A stretch of DNA of 64,000 bases from Holacanthus passer (GCA_025331565.1 JAFREQ010000063.1:744001-808000), one strand, 5' to 3'; positions 49,386 to 62,890 are shown, counted from the first letter of the stretch. Notes: generated from the letters alone by a model not told the origin. Numbers and translations: made by a program.

Positions 49386-50728
49386 AGCAACGAGAGGGTC
49401 ACGTGAGAGATGGAGGCACCCAAAGGCATCGCAAGGATTTGTTTTGTTTTTTCAGCATCCTTGCTTGATGAAGATGGTGAGAAGCTTGAAGCCAGTTCTA
49501 CAGTCTCGCAAAGAGAAGCTAAGATGCCTACAGGTCGATAGAAACCACTCAGATAGAATCAATCGGTCCTAAATGAAACAAACAGACTTTAAGTTGATGA
49601 GTTCAATTTCATTTTTTTTGTTACAAATGAAAACCTAACAACTTAAACGTCCATTTATGAAAACAAAACTGAACGACATGCTGCTTCTCTTCGCTTCAGC
49701 TTTCACAGCAACATGAATGTCAGCAATAATACGAACATTGAGCACTTACAGGTGACAGCCTTAACAAATTAGAAGAAGCCGGCCTGAGTTCACAGTAATG
49801 AATGGGGTCAGTGGACGACCCGGTGACAGCAGTGACCACGGGGCCTGATTAGTTCCCCCTTCATTAAATATGTTTGAATAAGACCCTTCACACTTTGCTG
49901 CACCGGGAGCTTCACACTGACGACAAGAAGTGTTTCTGAGCAAAAGCAGCTGCTGTTGTGTTTTTCTACAATATAGATATTTCTGATTTCTCTCCAATAG
50001 GAGTTCTGGCCTGACAGTTTGCACGAGAGGTCGGGGGGTCACGAAAATGATCAAGAGCGTACAATGTGTTCCAGTCAATGCTGCCAGTGCAGACGTGCAC
50101 ATCTCAAGGTTGATGCTTCTCCATGTTTCTTTGTGCCAAAGCTGCAAACAGCCGCTTCCTTTATATTTGATATGTCTATGAAATATAAATGAATGAAATG
50201 AAGATGCACAGTATTTCCCTCGACACTGTGTTAATGACAAACTGGGAGAGTTCCAACAAGAAGTGCTTTCACTTATCGGTGCATCTTTCTATCTTCTCTT
50301 TATCGACCACTGGAGAACAAAAACAGCCAGAAAACAGCTCATACACTGGGCAGCTAATTGGCAATTGACTATTCTTGAATGCAGTGATGTTTTAACACAG
50401 TCAGTGTCATGTGAATCCAACCTATGTGAACACAAAAGTCAGTTTTCCCCAAACTCCATATTCATTAAAGACATGAATAAAAAGCGATAACATAATTTGT
50501 AAAACATATGACGTGGAGAGTGTGTGATTCAAATGAGATCACATTCACTTCTGTTCTTGTATCTTGTGCACCAGTAGGCACTTTGGGGAAATGGCCTACT
50601 GAGCTCTGATTACGCAGAACCTCCAGATGAAGGTTCATGTTTTATCTTTAATGTTGAACCTCTGAGGCCTGGGTGGAGAGACGCGGGAGAGCAGAACAGA
50701 AAATGGGCTTTGTAAGACTGCAATCAGC

Positions 50729-50731
<3 letters not shown>
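49386..50731. other. Unique non-coding DNA
   Basis: No gene is seen. The 159-codon minus frame at 49761-50240 shows no domain. Confidence 0.45.
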
Positions 50732-50768
<37 letters not shown>

Positions 50769-50774
50769 GCGTGT
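50732..50774 (+). repeat. (GT)n microsatellite
   Basis: A GT tract with two gc interruptions near its right end. Confidence 0.97.
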
Positions 50775-50801
50775 TGCTGCGAGACGGAAATCTGGCCATG
50801 C

Positions 50802-50828
50802 AAAATAAAAAAATAAAAAATAAAAAAG
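50802..50828 (+). repeat. A-rich (aaaataaa) low-complexity tract
   Basis: A runs broken by single T bases. Confidence 0.85.
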
Positions 50829-50944
50829 CATGTGAGAAGATGAAGTAAGCTGGTGTAAACGTACGAACACGCTTCATTATAAATGTTACGTGTTTATCAT
50901 TATTTTTACATCATATTAGTTGCCACGCTCGCAGTCAGTCGACC

Positions 50945-51115
50945 ACTTTGGTCCAGGCTGAAGGAGCTTGACAAATATTGGATGCATTGCCATGAAATCA
51001 GCCGCATTCATTCAGAGGATGAACTGAAATAACGCTGGTGACCCTCTGACTTTTCAGCTCAAAAGCACCACTGTGCCTTCAAATCCAGCCTCACGCAGCT
51101 GGAGACTCCAAGTGT
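50945..51115 (+). repeat. Fragment of the 2025-2610 repeat family
   Basis: accactttggtccaggctga, then ggatgcattgccatgaaat, gaggatgaactgaaataa and ggtgaccctctgacttttc, are in the order expected for the family. It then jumps to caccactgtgcctt, which suggests an internal deletion. Confidence 0.7.
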
Positions 51116-52316
51116 TGTTATGTATTTATTTCCTTTAACATGTTAAACTCATTCAAATCACGCTGAATATTTTTTTATTATTATCATTATTACTACAATT
51201 TTGATTGAGAATTGCAACTTTCACGATTTAAATTAACCATAACAAACATTTCAAAATCATGTTTTTATTCAACCTTGCAACACAACACAAGTGTCCAAAT
51301 AACACGTCCTTCTGCAGCTGTGAAACAACCCCTGTATGTTGGAAGAACATATTCACTCACATTTACGTCTGCATCGTGTGATCTGCCAGATATTCTGCGA
51401 GTCTGTTTCTGGTTCGACTGAAGAAATGTATAGAAAGGTCAGAGAGTGGCTGTTGCACTAAACTTCTGAACCTCTCTCAGATTTGGTGAAGTGGAAGATA
51501 AAGTGGATATCTTGACATTTCTGTTTTTTTTTTTTTTTCCATTGCCTCTGTATCTAAAAACAGCATGCCATAGGGTGAGAATTCCCACAGAAAGGCAACT
51601 GATACTGGCTTTGCTGTTTACACTGCTGTCAGTCCATTTTTTTTTTTCCTGCATCTCACAGGGCTATTTTTACTGGGCTCATATAGCAGACAGTTTGATC
51701 CACCTTGGATGCAATCAAAGCAATCACTTTGCACCAGCATTTAATATGAGACAGTTTTAATAGATTTAGAATAAATTCGGTCGGTTAGAGTTGAACTTAG
51801 GAGGAGCGGTGATATATATTCTTGGGCTGTGAATCTGTCCATTTGTCAGCGGACAGTTTCTTATTCAGACAGCGACAGAGGCAGCCAGAGAACAGGTCAT
51901 TTACCACTCTTAACCACAGCTCAAGGACCATCTGTTTCAAGGATTGAAATAGATTGGCTTCCATTTGCATCTTACAATATATAGTCCGGCTCTCTTGTAA
52001 AATTAAATGTGACGGTTTGCGTCTGTAGATAAGTTAGAATCTACAAATTCAGAGGTGAAGCTACAACGAGGATCTGCAGATGCAAAAGGATTTCAGAGCT
52101 CAGACCATCAAATCTGTCGGTGTAATTCACACTCAAAAGTCAACATGGCCAATGAAAACAATTAATAAATGAGGATGAAATCAAAAGCTTATGATACAAT
52201 ATGGCTGATTTTAGAAAATGGTTTTGCAAGAATTATTTCATGCAGCGGCCTGATATTCATGTCTGGTTTGTGAATTTAAGAAACCAAACAAATTAGAAAC
52301 CTTGTTGTTTAGTAAA
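51116..52316. other. Unique non-coding DNA
   Basis: T runs lie at 51523-51538 and 51639-51648. Nothing else is recognised. Confidence 0.5.
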
Positions 52317-52372
52317 GGTGCAACAGATCATTTTATTAGTTGTTAGAAAACTATTTTTTTTTCTGTCAGATA
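52317..52372 (+). repeat. Possible end fragment of the 'ttagttgcagccc' family
   Basis: ggtgcaacagatcatttta, followed by ttagttgttagaaaactatt, resembles the end of that family in its usual form. It is heavily decayed. Confidence 0.3.
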
Positions 52373-55285
52373 TTCAAATTAGAAACTCCTGAATCCATTT
52401 AAGCTTAAAACTCAAACAGTCTGTATTGTAAGATTTAAGATATGATGGTATACTAACGTTTTACATTATATTTATGTGTCAGTCTGAATAACTAATTGAC
52501 TCATGAACAGATGGATCATCTACTTTCACTGGCTGCATTAAAAGTATTTATAACTGCCATTAAGCTATAGAACAAAGCAGCCGAGTTAAATGATACATTA
52601 ATGTTTTCCTTGAGGATTTCCAGGCGAGCTGTATCCACCACTGAGTGCTAAATAAAATGAAAATGAAATTGTATTTTATGGGGGATATAGGGCTCCTCGG
52701 CTCAGACAGTCTGGTCCCTCTGACTCTGACTGACTTTTTCTTTATGCTTTTAAAAATTGCCTACTATGCAATTTCAGGCCTCACAGCATCTGCAGGACAT
52801 TTGAAATTTCATGCTTTGTTTAGATTTAAAGGAGGAGATTATTGCATCAAGCATCTGGAGTATGTTCAGGTCGTAAAAGCTTTCACGTTTCTTTCTCTGG
52901 CTAAATTCCTCGAGTAATGTTTATCTTAAATGAAGAGAAGGAGATTAACTGGACATAAGCTGCGGTCGACGTTATTCCTAAACAGACAAAGAGCGCAGCC
53001 TACAAAAAGGTAAATTCCACTGACAGATAATCCAAGAAATACACAAACATGCATAAAGTCAGGTCACAATGTTTGATCTGCTGGGAAGTAGAGACGGTGC
53101 ACACTCAGCAGAGATACAGTCCTCTACCAACTTCACATATTCCAATTATAGAGGAGTCTCTCCACGGCAAGGTGATAATGTCACGACCGCTATGGGGTCC
53201 AAGACATATTATCACCTTATAACAACTTATAAAATTGCAAAGAATTATTTACACATCCAGCAGACGTGCAGCGCGACTTTAGTAGAGCTTAGTGATAATT
53301 CTCTATACGCGACCCCTTAAACAATAGTCAGAGTTATTCCTCTTAACAATCATGCACAGGAGGAAGGATTTCAAGCTGTTCACCGACAAGAGGCTGACTA
53401 GATTCAAATGGTTGGTAGTTAACTCTGATAATTCAGTCTATCAATATTCTGAACTATGTAAATCTCAGAGACCCAACTCTGAAGGAGAGTTGCAAGGAGT
53501 CAAGCGGGGAAGACAAACTTCAAAGTGAGTTGTCATTTGTGAAAACGCAGTCAAGCCAGCCAAACATTTTGATGGACAAAAGGACAAACAACTTGCAAAC
53601 AGAAGATAATTTTGCAGATGAGATATTAAGTCTGAACAAACTTCCCATCACCCTATATTGCATTTCTGTCAGGCATCGATGCAGCTGAGAGCTCGACAAA
53701 AAGCTAGTAAGTGGACCTTGAATAAGACTGACGTTCTTCCCAAGGCCGATCAGAACTTTCTGATTCTGTCCCGGCCACATTTCTGCCACTGGCTTAGCTC
53801 AGGTTTTGCAAAGCTCCATCCAGCGAAATTAAACATACAAAATCAAAACAAATCTAAAGAGAGCTCGGATCTGAGCTGCTGAGCTGCCACATTATGCTGT
53901 TAAAATGTCAAGGAAGAGGAATGTAGACGTTTCGACGCAGGATGAGTGATGAAACAAAGGGTTCAAGTGAATTTAACGTGAAGCCGGGCGGATCTGTCGC
54001 TGACATTTTCCCTGGCATTTTCTGAACCGGCTGGAAGCTCAACATATAACAGTGTATGATACCGACATGACTGGAAATTCTCTGTACTTTTTTTTTTCTC
54101 TATCCATGTTAATCACCTTAAAAAAAAAAAAACAGGAGTCCTTTAATTTGTACTCATTTGTAATTACTTGAATATCTGAGTAACTGTAAACAGCTCTGAA
54201 TAAGAACGTCTGCTAAACGCTTGAATTAATCAGTTATCAATGGCGCAGCCTGTGATAAAAGACGCGCCGAGCAAATGCGCGGCTCGACACATCCATCCTC
54301 CTTCCTTAAATGCCCATACTACTTAAAAAAATGACGCACTGCCAGTGGCTGTTATAAAAGATGTGCTGTGTTTTCTATCAAATGCAAAGTGGATGGCTTG
54401 AAATGGAAAGACGTCCTATTCTGCAGCACAATGATGCAGTGCACTTAGGATAATAATGTTCCATTGACTGCCTCCCCCATGGATACATCAAATGTGACTG
54501 TGCATATTTCTACACTGAAATGGCATGTAAGTGAGCATGCACAAGACAGCAGCTGCTCGAAGAAGGAGGAGAAGGAGGATTGCCAGCAAATGTATAGTCT
54601 TTAATCGAATTTCACCTCATTTCTTTATTTTTCAGAGAAGGCAGGTGATGTTCTATATTTTTCTACTTGTCACCAAACCCCACGAAAAGAATAAAACCAA
54701 CAATGAACTGATCCGACTAATCAGCCTGATATGGCTTATTGCTTTGTGTCGTAGAGCTCAATTGTTGCCCGGGACACATGAATGAGCTGCGCAGTTTGAC
54801 AGGGTGACATGTTCCATCATGACGCATCCACTGTAGTTTATTTTGAGTCAATCTGACAGACACCATTGTGGTGCCGTAAATGTTCACCAGAGCTCTATAT
54901 GTGTATTAATCTGCAGCTGAAAATAGTCCCCAATTTACTCCTCGTCAGAAAATCAGCCTGATTCTAGTTCAGCTCTAGTTTCTATCTGCTCCCTCGATCA
55001 TTCACTAACGTCAGGTTAAGACTGCACTATATCAGCCTGACCTGACAGAGACGGGGCGTCGGACACAAAAAAGGGTTTTGGGGAAAAAATGGCGACGTGA
55101 AAGAGGAACAATGTTGATGCTATGAGGTGGAAACAGAAGAAAAGTCACAGTTTCTGTCAGTCAGTATCGAACATATCGCTTTTGACGTCATTGTTTACAT
55201 TCTTGTTCCCTGAAATCGGTCTCTAGCTCCTCCTTCCTGATGACATCACACAGGTTGTGAAAGAGCTGTGATCACCATGTGGTGT
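52373..55285. other. Unique non-coding DNA
   Basis: No gene is seen. 53060-53330 is less CpG-depleted than its neighbours and might be a decayed insertion, but no family is recognised. A GAGGAGAAG-type purine patch lies near 54556-54578 and an A run at 54120-54132. Confidence 0.4.
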
Positions 55286-55610
55286 GATAAGATAAGATAA
55301 GATAAACCTTTATTCGTCCCACAGTGGGGAAATTTGCAGTGCACAGCAGCAAGGTGATAGAACAAGAATGAAAATAAACAGGCTAAAAAAAGTATTTACA
55401 AATTTACCAAATTTACAAATTTAAACGGGATTATTTACAGATGTACATGAGAAGATGAATATGATATGATATATATGACCAGTACAGAAGGATAAAATAT
55501 GAAATGTTAAATATCAAATATGAAATGCTTGGCTTGACTTTGATGGGGTGGAGTATTGCACAAAAAGAGTAATGCACAGATGCACAGATGGTGTCGTGTC
55601 CCCCGGCACC
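55286..55610 (-). mobile_element. LINE 3' UTR fragment (Rex1-like), 3' end at left with (GATAA)n
   Basis: gataagataagataaacctt, then attcgtcccacagtgggga and aatttgcagtgcacagcagc, is the reverse complement of a familiar fish LINE 3' end. The pentamer repeat at 55286-55305 is the element tail. No reverse-transcriptase sequence remains. The right border is approximate. Confidence 0.72.
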
Positions 55611-55674
55611 TAATCACCTAATCTGACACAGCAACTATTGTAACACAAAAAAATATGACTCTCTTGTCATTAGA

Positions 55675-55965
55675 GTATCCGCCCATTTTCATCACCTGAC
55701 CTCCCCCTGCACACCTGTTCCCACTTTCAAATCAGCCTTGTACTACATGCACCAGCCCATTCATTCTCCACCAGGTCGTTTGATGTACTTCGTGGTTCAG
55801 CTATCGTTTTTGGACGTCTGCCTGTTTGCCTGGTCCCATACTGGACAAGTCTGCCGTACCTTCCTTGCTCACCTGTTTCTAACCACAAATAAGATTTATG
55901 TCTCCACTAGGGACCAATGGACTTGTGCGGACGTCAGAAAGTATTGAGAAATGATCAACCTCACT
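55675..55965 (+). mobile_element. Possible remnant of a fish LTR-type retroelement
   Basis: cacctgacctccccctgcac, acctgttcccactttc, then gtctgcctgtttgcctgg and tgccgtaccttccttgctc, followed by aataag, resemble in order the LTR region of Gypsy-type elements often seen in fish. No internal coding region is adjacent and the ends are unclear. The 69-codon frame here is not a gene. Confidence 0.35.
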
Positions 55966-57710
55966 GTTGGTTTGTTGACAATAAGAAAAATATTTAAAAA
56001 AAAAACCCACCAGACTCATCCTTTAACTTGACCACATTACATAGTGTTAAGTGCACACACTCCCCAATTACAGGCAGGTCAGGGTTGAAAAAGCCCCTTT
56101 TTCAAAGTGGCTCATTTATTTGAGTTTTGGTAACCTGTCAACTCTGGAGATTAGAGATTTTGGCAGCGCAGAACGTCAAAACAAATCAAATTCTCGACTC
56201 TGTAACTGGAGTTAAGGATAATGGATGTGTCAGTGCAGTTCGCCATAATTTCCTTCCTTTGGTGTTCATGACAGTTGAGAAAATAACAAGAACCATCAGA
56301 CTGCGGATTGTTTTTTTGTTTATATCATGTACTAGTTTCCAAAGACAAATAACTGCTGGCTACAAACACTGAGAGCCGCTCCTGCAGTTTCATGGAGGAC
56401 CACCATGACTTGCATTTTGTATTTGGTGAGCCGAGATTCAAACTCTACTATTCGCTTGTCCAAACAACATGAACAAAGCCGGTACAGGAGTACGAACACA
56501 CCGCTCCAGACAAGCTCGGCGTCCTATTTCTGTCACACCCTATGGCGAATGGCGGAGGCTTTGTGTCACTGAAGTGGTATTTTTGCACACAGTTTTTTTT
56601 TTTTTCTTGCCTGAGCCTGCTTGGTATTTTGGTGACGTACTGAGAGTTCGACTGTGCCAGATTGAAGACAACAAGACTCAGTTGAGGAAGGAGAAAGATT
56701 GGTGTCAGTCAGCATTGGCGTCAAGGATGACCCGTGTTTCCCCCGGCGCCGCCAACCTGCACCAGGTCAGCGGTGTCTGACACGAGCTCAGCTCTAATCT
56801 ATTTTGGCTTTGGTTGGTACAGACACGACCACAGTACAAAACCACATATGTGTAATCTCAATGATTCATGCAAGCACTAGAATAGCATCTTGTATGATTA
56901 AGGACCAACACCAGCGTTTCAGTTTAGCACCATAACCACAAATCACGTGTGCTTTCCATTTATTTTAGTGCAGTTTAAGAGCATATTGATTTGAAAAGTC
57001 TGCACTGCATTATCGCACAATGATCCACAACTTTGATCAAAATTAATGTTTGCTGTGATGAAAAAACTCCCACGACAGAACCAGTAGCATAGTGACCATG
57101 AAAGAACAGCTTTCACCCACATCTCATGGTCTTCAGGGGCAGATTGAGTTTGCTCATTGACATGGAGATGGCTCCGTTTTCATCCCTTCACCTTAGTGCT
57201 GGGCTTCGGTTATGTGATAACAGATGATGATATACGAGGGCCCACCGATCATAATAGTTTGTTTGTACCAGTTAGTCTGTGCAGAGGGACAGATATGCCT
57301 GCTGTGTATGATGGGATACATTTGGCTGTTACTCGCAGAGAGAAGGCTGATCTTTGCGCGGCGGCCTCTCAGGAGCGCAGGAGGATGTGCAGAGGGACAA
57401 CAATTATTAGATGAAGAGGTCAAACATTATGTAGAAATTAGGCTAATTATGGTTTGTATTTCACATTAAAAGAGCTTAAATATTCTACTCATTCCGTCCA
57501 CTGGCAGGAGCAGTTTATGTTTAATGTTTATGAACCAATATTTGAGTGGTTGCATGATGTTAGAGGTTAAATGTTGCATAAACTCTTTCAAATATAACCT
57601 AACTAAAATGCAGTTGCAGATATTAAAGGAAGATGAAGGAAGTTGACTTTTGGGCCTTTTGATGTTTATTCAGTGTATCTGATTAATTATTATTAATGTT
57701 TATATATTAA
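55966..57710. other. Unique non-coding DNA
   Basis: Overlapping small frames at 57157-57469 and the 103-codon frame at 56469-56780 show no domain. 57480-57710 could be the eroded interior of the element ending at 57775. Confidence 0.4.
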
Positions 57711-57775
57711 TTGGCCCCTGGCCTCCTGTCATTTTGCAAAAGTGGCCCCCGGGCAAAGCAAGCCGAGGATCCCTG
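57711..57775 (-). mobile_element. hAT-type transposon terminus
   Basis: Read on the minus strand the fragment starts cagggatcctcggcttgctt and continues gcccgggggccacttttgc. This fits the CAGGG-starting inverted repeat of hAT elements in vertebrates. The second terminus was not found, so only one end is called. Confidence 0.65.
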
Positions 57776-59533
57776 CCTCACACTAAAGACGACCATGAGA
57801 TGCAGTTGAAAGCTCCTGAAAAATTAAGTGGGCCTTGAGTTAAACAAATTTTTCTCAAACCACTGGTCTGATCCCCTAAAGCAATGATCCCAGCTACAAA
57901 TTATGGGATTCAAAGCACATTCTGTCATCAAGAATTGATTCTGCGATATATAAAGACTTTGCCTTCGAGTCAATGTGCACGAGTACGAAGTGAACACACA
58001 CATTTCTGTGGATATAAATTTGGCGAAGCAGATCACAGGACTCCATTAAATAATTTAACGTGCATTTAAACCAGCAAACATTGAGGAACACCGAACCGCC
58101 GCGTCCGCCATGACTGCACTTCACACCACAGGTCCAACAAAACAAGGCCCTCGGTGTGAACACACCTCCCCACTTTCTTCTTCTCTCCTCTTTGTCTGCT
58201 AATGGCTTCCTGTGTACAGTGGTTGAGTGTGCGGTGAGGGCGGGGGGGTTCACTCCATTGTGTTCGTACTGCTGACTTTGCCAGAACCAGGGCTAAAAGC
58301 ATCTCTGTTATGGGTACACTGGCTCAATGCATCACCTTAATCACTCTTGCCTCACATTTCAGCTGCATGAAACCTTCACCGGGGCCGACAGCAACAGGAT
58401 GCACGCTCGGCCAATCCCTCCTCCATCACCACTACCAACAGAGAGCAAAGAAAGTGCTTACCTAGGAGAAAAGAAAGAGAGAGGGAAGGAGGGTTATTCA
58501 ACTGGTATTACAGTACATTACACTCAGCAGCCTCACATGTTTGTACTAATGAAGGCCCCTGCACATACGGCCTAATATAACATATGACATCTCCCACATG
58601 TGGTAAACTGCAACTCAACATTTAGAGAATTATTACTCTTTAAAAAATCACCAACATTTCACACTATGATGGTTCAGTTTTGCAATGATCCGTGGTTCAC
58701 ATCAACCTCCCACACAGACAGCAGAGGACAGAAGGAGAGAGCCCGTAAATGACACCAAAACCCAGAAGAGACTCTCAGCACAGTTTTTTAATTCCATGAC
58801 TATTTTAGTACAAATATTTACCCGCCAGTGTGGCCGATAACCTTTAAAGACTGACTCGCCAAAAAGAAAATCTACCCGCATTTGGCGCTTGGTGGGTGTT
58901 AATGTCAGACTGTGATAATAAGCCTCATCAACCAGTAAGTAATTCACCATTTTGTCCACTTTTCCCATTCTGATAAATCTATAGGTTTCATTACGCAAAT
59001 CATAAACTGTGATTTCTAGTTGTAAATTTATTCCACAGGAATAAAATATTAACACATTTCTGAAAAGGTAACAAGACCTAAACATATGTAAAAAGCTCCT
59101 CACAGCACCGAGAATCTCATTTTCACCTTTATCATATATCGTCTGCAGCATCTTAAAAGAAGAAATTACACAAAAATGTAAGAAGCATGAAACAGAATAT
59201 GTCAAATCCCTTTAGTCAACATCATAAAATCGACCTTTTTTACATGCTGGTAACAGATACTCGGTGCATTGCAGAGATATTCTTCTTATTATCTCCACTA
59301 TTAAGGATTAAAATAAATTAAATAAGAATGAAGTCAGATCTGCGACAGGAAACCTGAGTGATTGAAAAATGAAAATAATAAGACGGCAGGACATATTTAT
59401 GCATTTCTGCAGTTGCATAAATGATAAAGTTCCCTCCTGAAATTAACAAACTATATCAGTTATCTGCTTGAGCAATGCCAGAATATAAATGTGTCTCGGG
59501 TAGAAAGACAGACACATGGATTAGTCTATCAGT
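57776..59533. other. Unique non-coding DNA
   Basis: Includes the longest open frame of the window (167 codons, minus, 58702-59205), which has no recognisable domain. Part of it (58820-58910, with cgcatttggcgcttggtggg) may be an unclassified repeat. Confidence 0.4.
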
Positions 59534-59555
59534 AAAAAAAAAAAAAAAAAAAAAA
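59534..59555 (+). repeat. Poly-A run, 22 bases
   Basis: An uninterrupted A run. No recognisable retroposon body precedes it. Confidence 0.95.
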
Positions 59556-62240
59556 GGTTGTGCTATTTTTATAACTAAATACAGTTTAGATTGACCACAG
59601 TCACTTTCTCAAATTCTTTAACTCCAAGCCTTGAATTTACACTGACACATCCAAACATTCGCTCTTTCTCCGTCGGCTCGCAGACCCACGGACAGAAGTC
59701 ACAACTTTCTCTTGTTTGGTTATTGATTTCTTTAAGGTCACATTTAGGTGTATGCCGCGGTCAAAACAAGTTCACAACAAGTATTAACTCCAACTGACAT
59801 TAGCACAGTGGTTTTGAACAACTTCAGTCCACAACTCACAGACCGTAGCTCCCGTGGATCTGAACCTATGAACCTGATATTTGTGAAAAGCTGTGATTTC
59901 CCCGAGGCTTAGATGTTCAAAGCCGAAACATTACTTCAAAGCTAAAGTAAAGAGCAACGGCCTCCAAAAATGTGCTATGCAAGTGCAGAGCTGGAGCCTG
60001 CAATCGCTGCCAAAACTTAAGAAATGCCACAGAAATATTGTAGTGATGCTCCTGACAACAAAAGTAAAGGTTGAGAGGAATGCAGAAATAATTGCTGGCT
60101 ATTATAGACGGAAGAGTTTGCCAGGATATTCAACACAAACTATGTATACTTACATATAAAACTAGAGCAACAGTGAAAGAAACAATCTCAGCAGCTCATT
60201 GATTTTCTTTTTGACATATTGTTTGAATTAACAGCAAATAAATCTGCAAGTGTGAGACTTTCACTTTCACCTGTATCGAGACTTTTCAATTCTTGAATCA
60301 AGTCTCTTTGCGTTGGAAAGTAATATTCATCAGGCCTGTTGATTTGTCAAGATGGGATTTGAATTATTTGAAATAATTCCAAATGTGCTCATTTAAAGTT
60401 CATGACACTGATCCCTCGCCTGCTCATGTCTTTGCCAGCAGATTTTTTTTGTTTGCCTGCAAACACAATAAAATATTTCCACCAGATTGAAAGAGAAAAA
60501 TAGATGCCCTTGTCCACACTGCACTGCTGCCCAATACAGAATTCTTGTAATAAATGTTATACTGTATATGTGTGAAGCTTTTGTCAGAGCCGTTGATTCA
60601 GCTCTGAGGTGCTGAGGTTGAGGGAGAGGCTGCAGGTTTTGGGAGGTGTTGAGCTTTGTTCATGCTCACTTCACACACATATCTTCAAATGACAGGATTG
60701 CAATCATTTGTTAATGTGGTGCAGCAATATACTAATGTTGGCTTCATTGTCTTCTAGTGCAGTCTTTTAGTTTAGTTCAACCTGGCCACAACCTCAGGGA
60801 TACCAGTGGCGCTCCAGAGGTCACTCCTCTCCACGGCCGACTGAGGAGAACAACTTTTGCCTCAAAGCACGAGACCTGTTGATGCCAGACTTGGAAAATC
60901 TAGATGTCTCCACAGATGAGATATATTCCAGCTTTGAAACTACAACAAATGAATTTGCAACACATATCAACATCGCCATCCTGGAAACACGTGCAAGTCG
61001 TGTGTCACGTGCCAGTCGCCCCAGATGTAGATCTCTACGCAGTCAGCCAGGGTGCGACTGTCTGCGCTTGCTTTCCGTCTGACTCAGATACAACCGTTTA
61101 AAGATTATTCACATAAAGATCATGTTATATTGTTTGTAAAGCTGTAGGAGGCTCGTGCAGCTTCCCACATCAGAGGTAGTAAGTGCAACGTTCGCACCAG
61201 CCCACAGTGGACACATGTATGGGAAATACGCCAGGTTGGAGAAAGCTACAATTTTCCTTTAAGCGTTTGTCAAAAATAAGTTAAATTCCCAACTGTAAGA
61301 AATAAATGATCCTGTAACAGTTTTGTTGCTTCTGAGTGCTGACAAGTCCAATATCCATTTATTTCAAATTTAAACTCAAATCAGTTTTAATCAACATTGA
61401 AAGAACTCCGGGCTATTTACATCTGACTAATCTATATGAAAGTGATTAGAAAAAAAAATGCTTAAAATGTGCCATGGGAATATTAAATACCTCCAACTGA
61501 CATGGGAGTAATAAAGAGAGGCAGCTCAAATTGCCCAAGAGGGCGACTAATGTAGAAAGTGATGGGAATGGGGTTAAGATGTTTTAGTCAGTCAGTGGAT
61601 GCATAGCCTTTATTACTGGGCTTCATTTATTCCAAAGGCACCAGACCTTTCTCCTGAATCAAGATTGATGGAAGGTAGGCGTCACTGGATTGAAGCTTTT
61701 AGGGAGCGGGAGAAAGAATATCTGAGCACGACTCCAGCAGACTGAGCCTACTGGGAGCAACACTGAACGGTCTGAGAGCGAGAAGTTTCTCTTCAACTAT
61801 CCCAAATATATATATATTTTTTTTCCTCAAAGAAAGAGGTTTGGTGAGTTGCCTCAAGCCAACTTTTAAAATCAGTCATGGGTCATGGCTCCTGGGATGG
61901 TTTTATTTAATCTTTATTGCATTCTGAAGCCCCCAAGAACCGATGGACGCTCGTTGCAATGAATAAACTCGCTGTTAGGTTTGTAAATGAGCTGCACAAA
62001 AGGTCATTTTAACAGTGATCATAATGTTGCTTCTCAGAGTTTTGAACACGGAGGAGTGTCAAACAATATGACGAGAGGATGGATGTGAAGACCGAAGCTG
62101 GCAGAGATGGCGGCTATAAGGGAATAAATAAGCAAGACAAGAAAAAAACACAATGTACAGATGATGATTTGGATGAAAATCAAATCTTTGTGAAAACCTA
62201 ATTACCCAAAACGAACTTTAACACAACCCTCGTCTGCTGC
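59556..62240. other. Unique non-coding DNA
   Basis: No gene or known repeat was recognised. A short (AT)n patch lies near 61805-61815. Confidence 0.45.
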
Positions 62241-62257
62241 TCCTCCTCCTCCTCCTC
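62241..62257 (+). repeat. Short (TCC)n tract
   Basis: About five and a half trinucleotide units. Confidence 0.85.
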
Positions 62258-62554
62258 TACTCAGTTTGGATGCTGATACACTTGAGACTAACTTATCAGA
62301 TGGGCTCTGTGTTTTGGTGAAATATGGAAATTTGCAGCAGATTTTTTTCTTAAAGGATTATTGACGTGAAGGATTTCCACAGGATTAATAACGCAGACAA
62401 CCTCTGCAATTTTATCAAATCACAGGTGGTGCCAAACTCGTCCTATGCAAAACAGGCTTTCGAGAAAACCCTGGATGATATTGCCTTCAGGGGTAAAATG
62501 AACATGTCTGGCTGAATGCTTGTCTTTCAAGGAAACAATCTTGGAAGGATTTGG
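62258..62554. other. Unique non-coding DNA
   Basis: Nothing recognised. Confidence 0.5.
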
Positions 62555-62870
62555 ATGACAGAACACCAGTCCTGATTAGACCTGATGGGAAGCTAGCCAA
62601 TTAAAGATCACTTCCATCTGCCCTGTTCGCTGCCCACGCCTTACAGTCCGCTCCCTTAAAGTGGGACCGCTTCAGTCGCAAATGATTTGCAAGAGAGGAA
62701 GCCTGTTAAGGAAAATGACTGGGAAATATTTCTCAACTGTAAGCAAGCCATTAAATAAGGCCCGAACCCCTTCTAAAGCCAGCAAATGGCTGTCCAAATG
62801 TTAATTTCCTGAACAGCCTGCAGATGATGCAGAACATGGCTTTCACCTTCTCCTGCCATACATAATTCAT
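62555..62870. promoter_or_regulatory. Candidate conserved non-coding block
   Basis: Repeat-free. It contains agccaattaaagatcact, a near-palindrome gcaaatgatttgc (62678-62690, two abutting POU/C-EBP-like half sites), gccattaaataaggccc and catacataattcatgc. No coding frame. This is an inference from texture and motifs only. Confidence 0.35.
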
Positions 62871-62890
62871 GCTATTGACTGGTGAGGCAA

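Noticed and set aside
49761..50240. 159-codon minus-strand open frame
   Set aside because: The translation shows no family motif, and the frame spans ordinary mixed-composition DNA.
58702..59205. 167-codon minus-strand open frame
   Set aside because: No recognisable domain, signal or splice context. A few frames of this length are expected by chance in 64 kb read in six frames.
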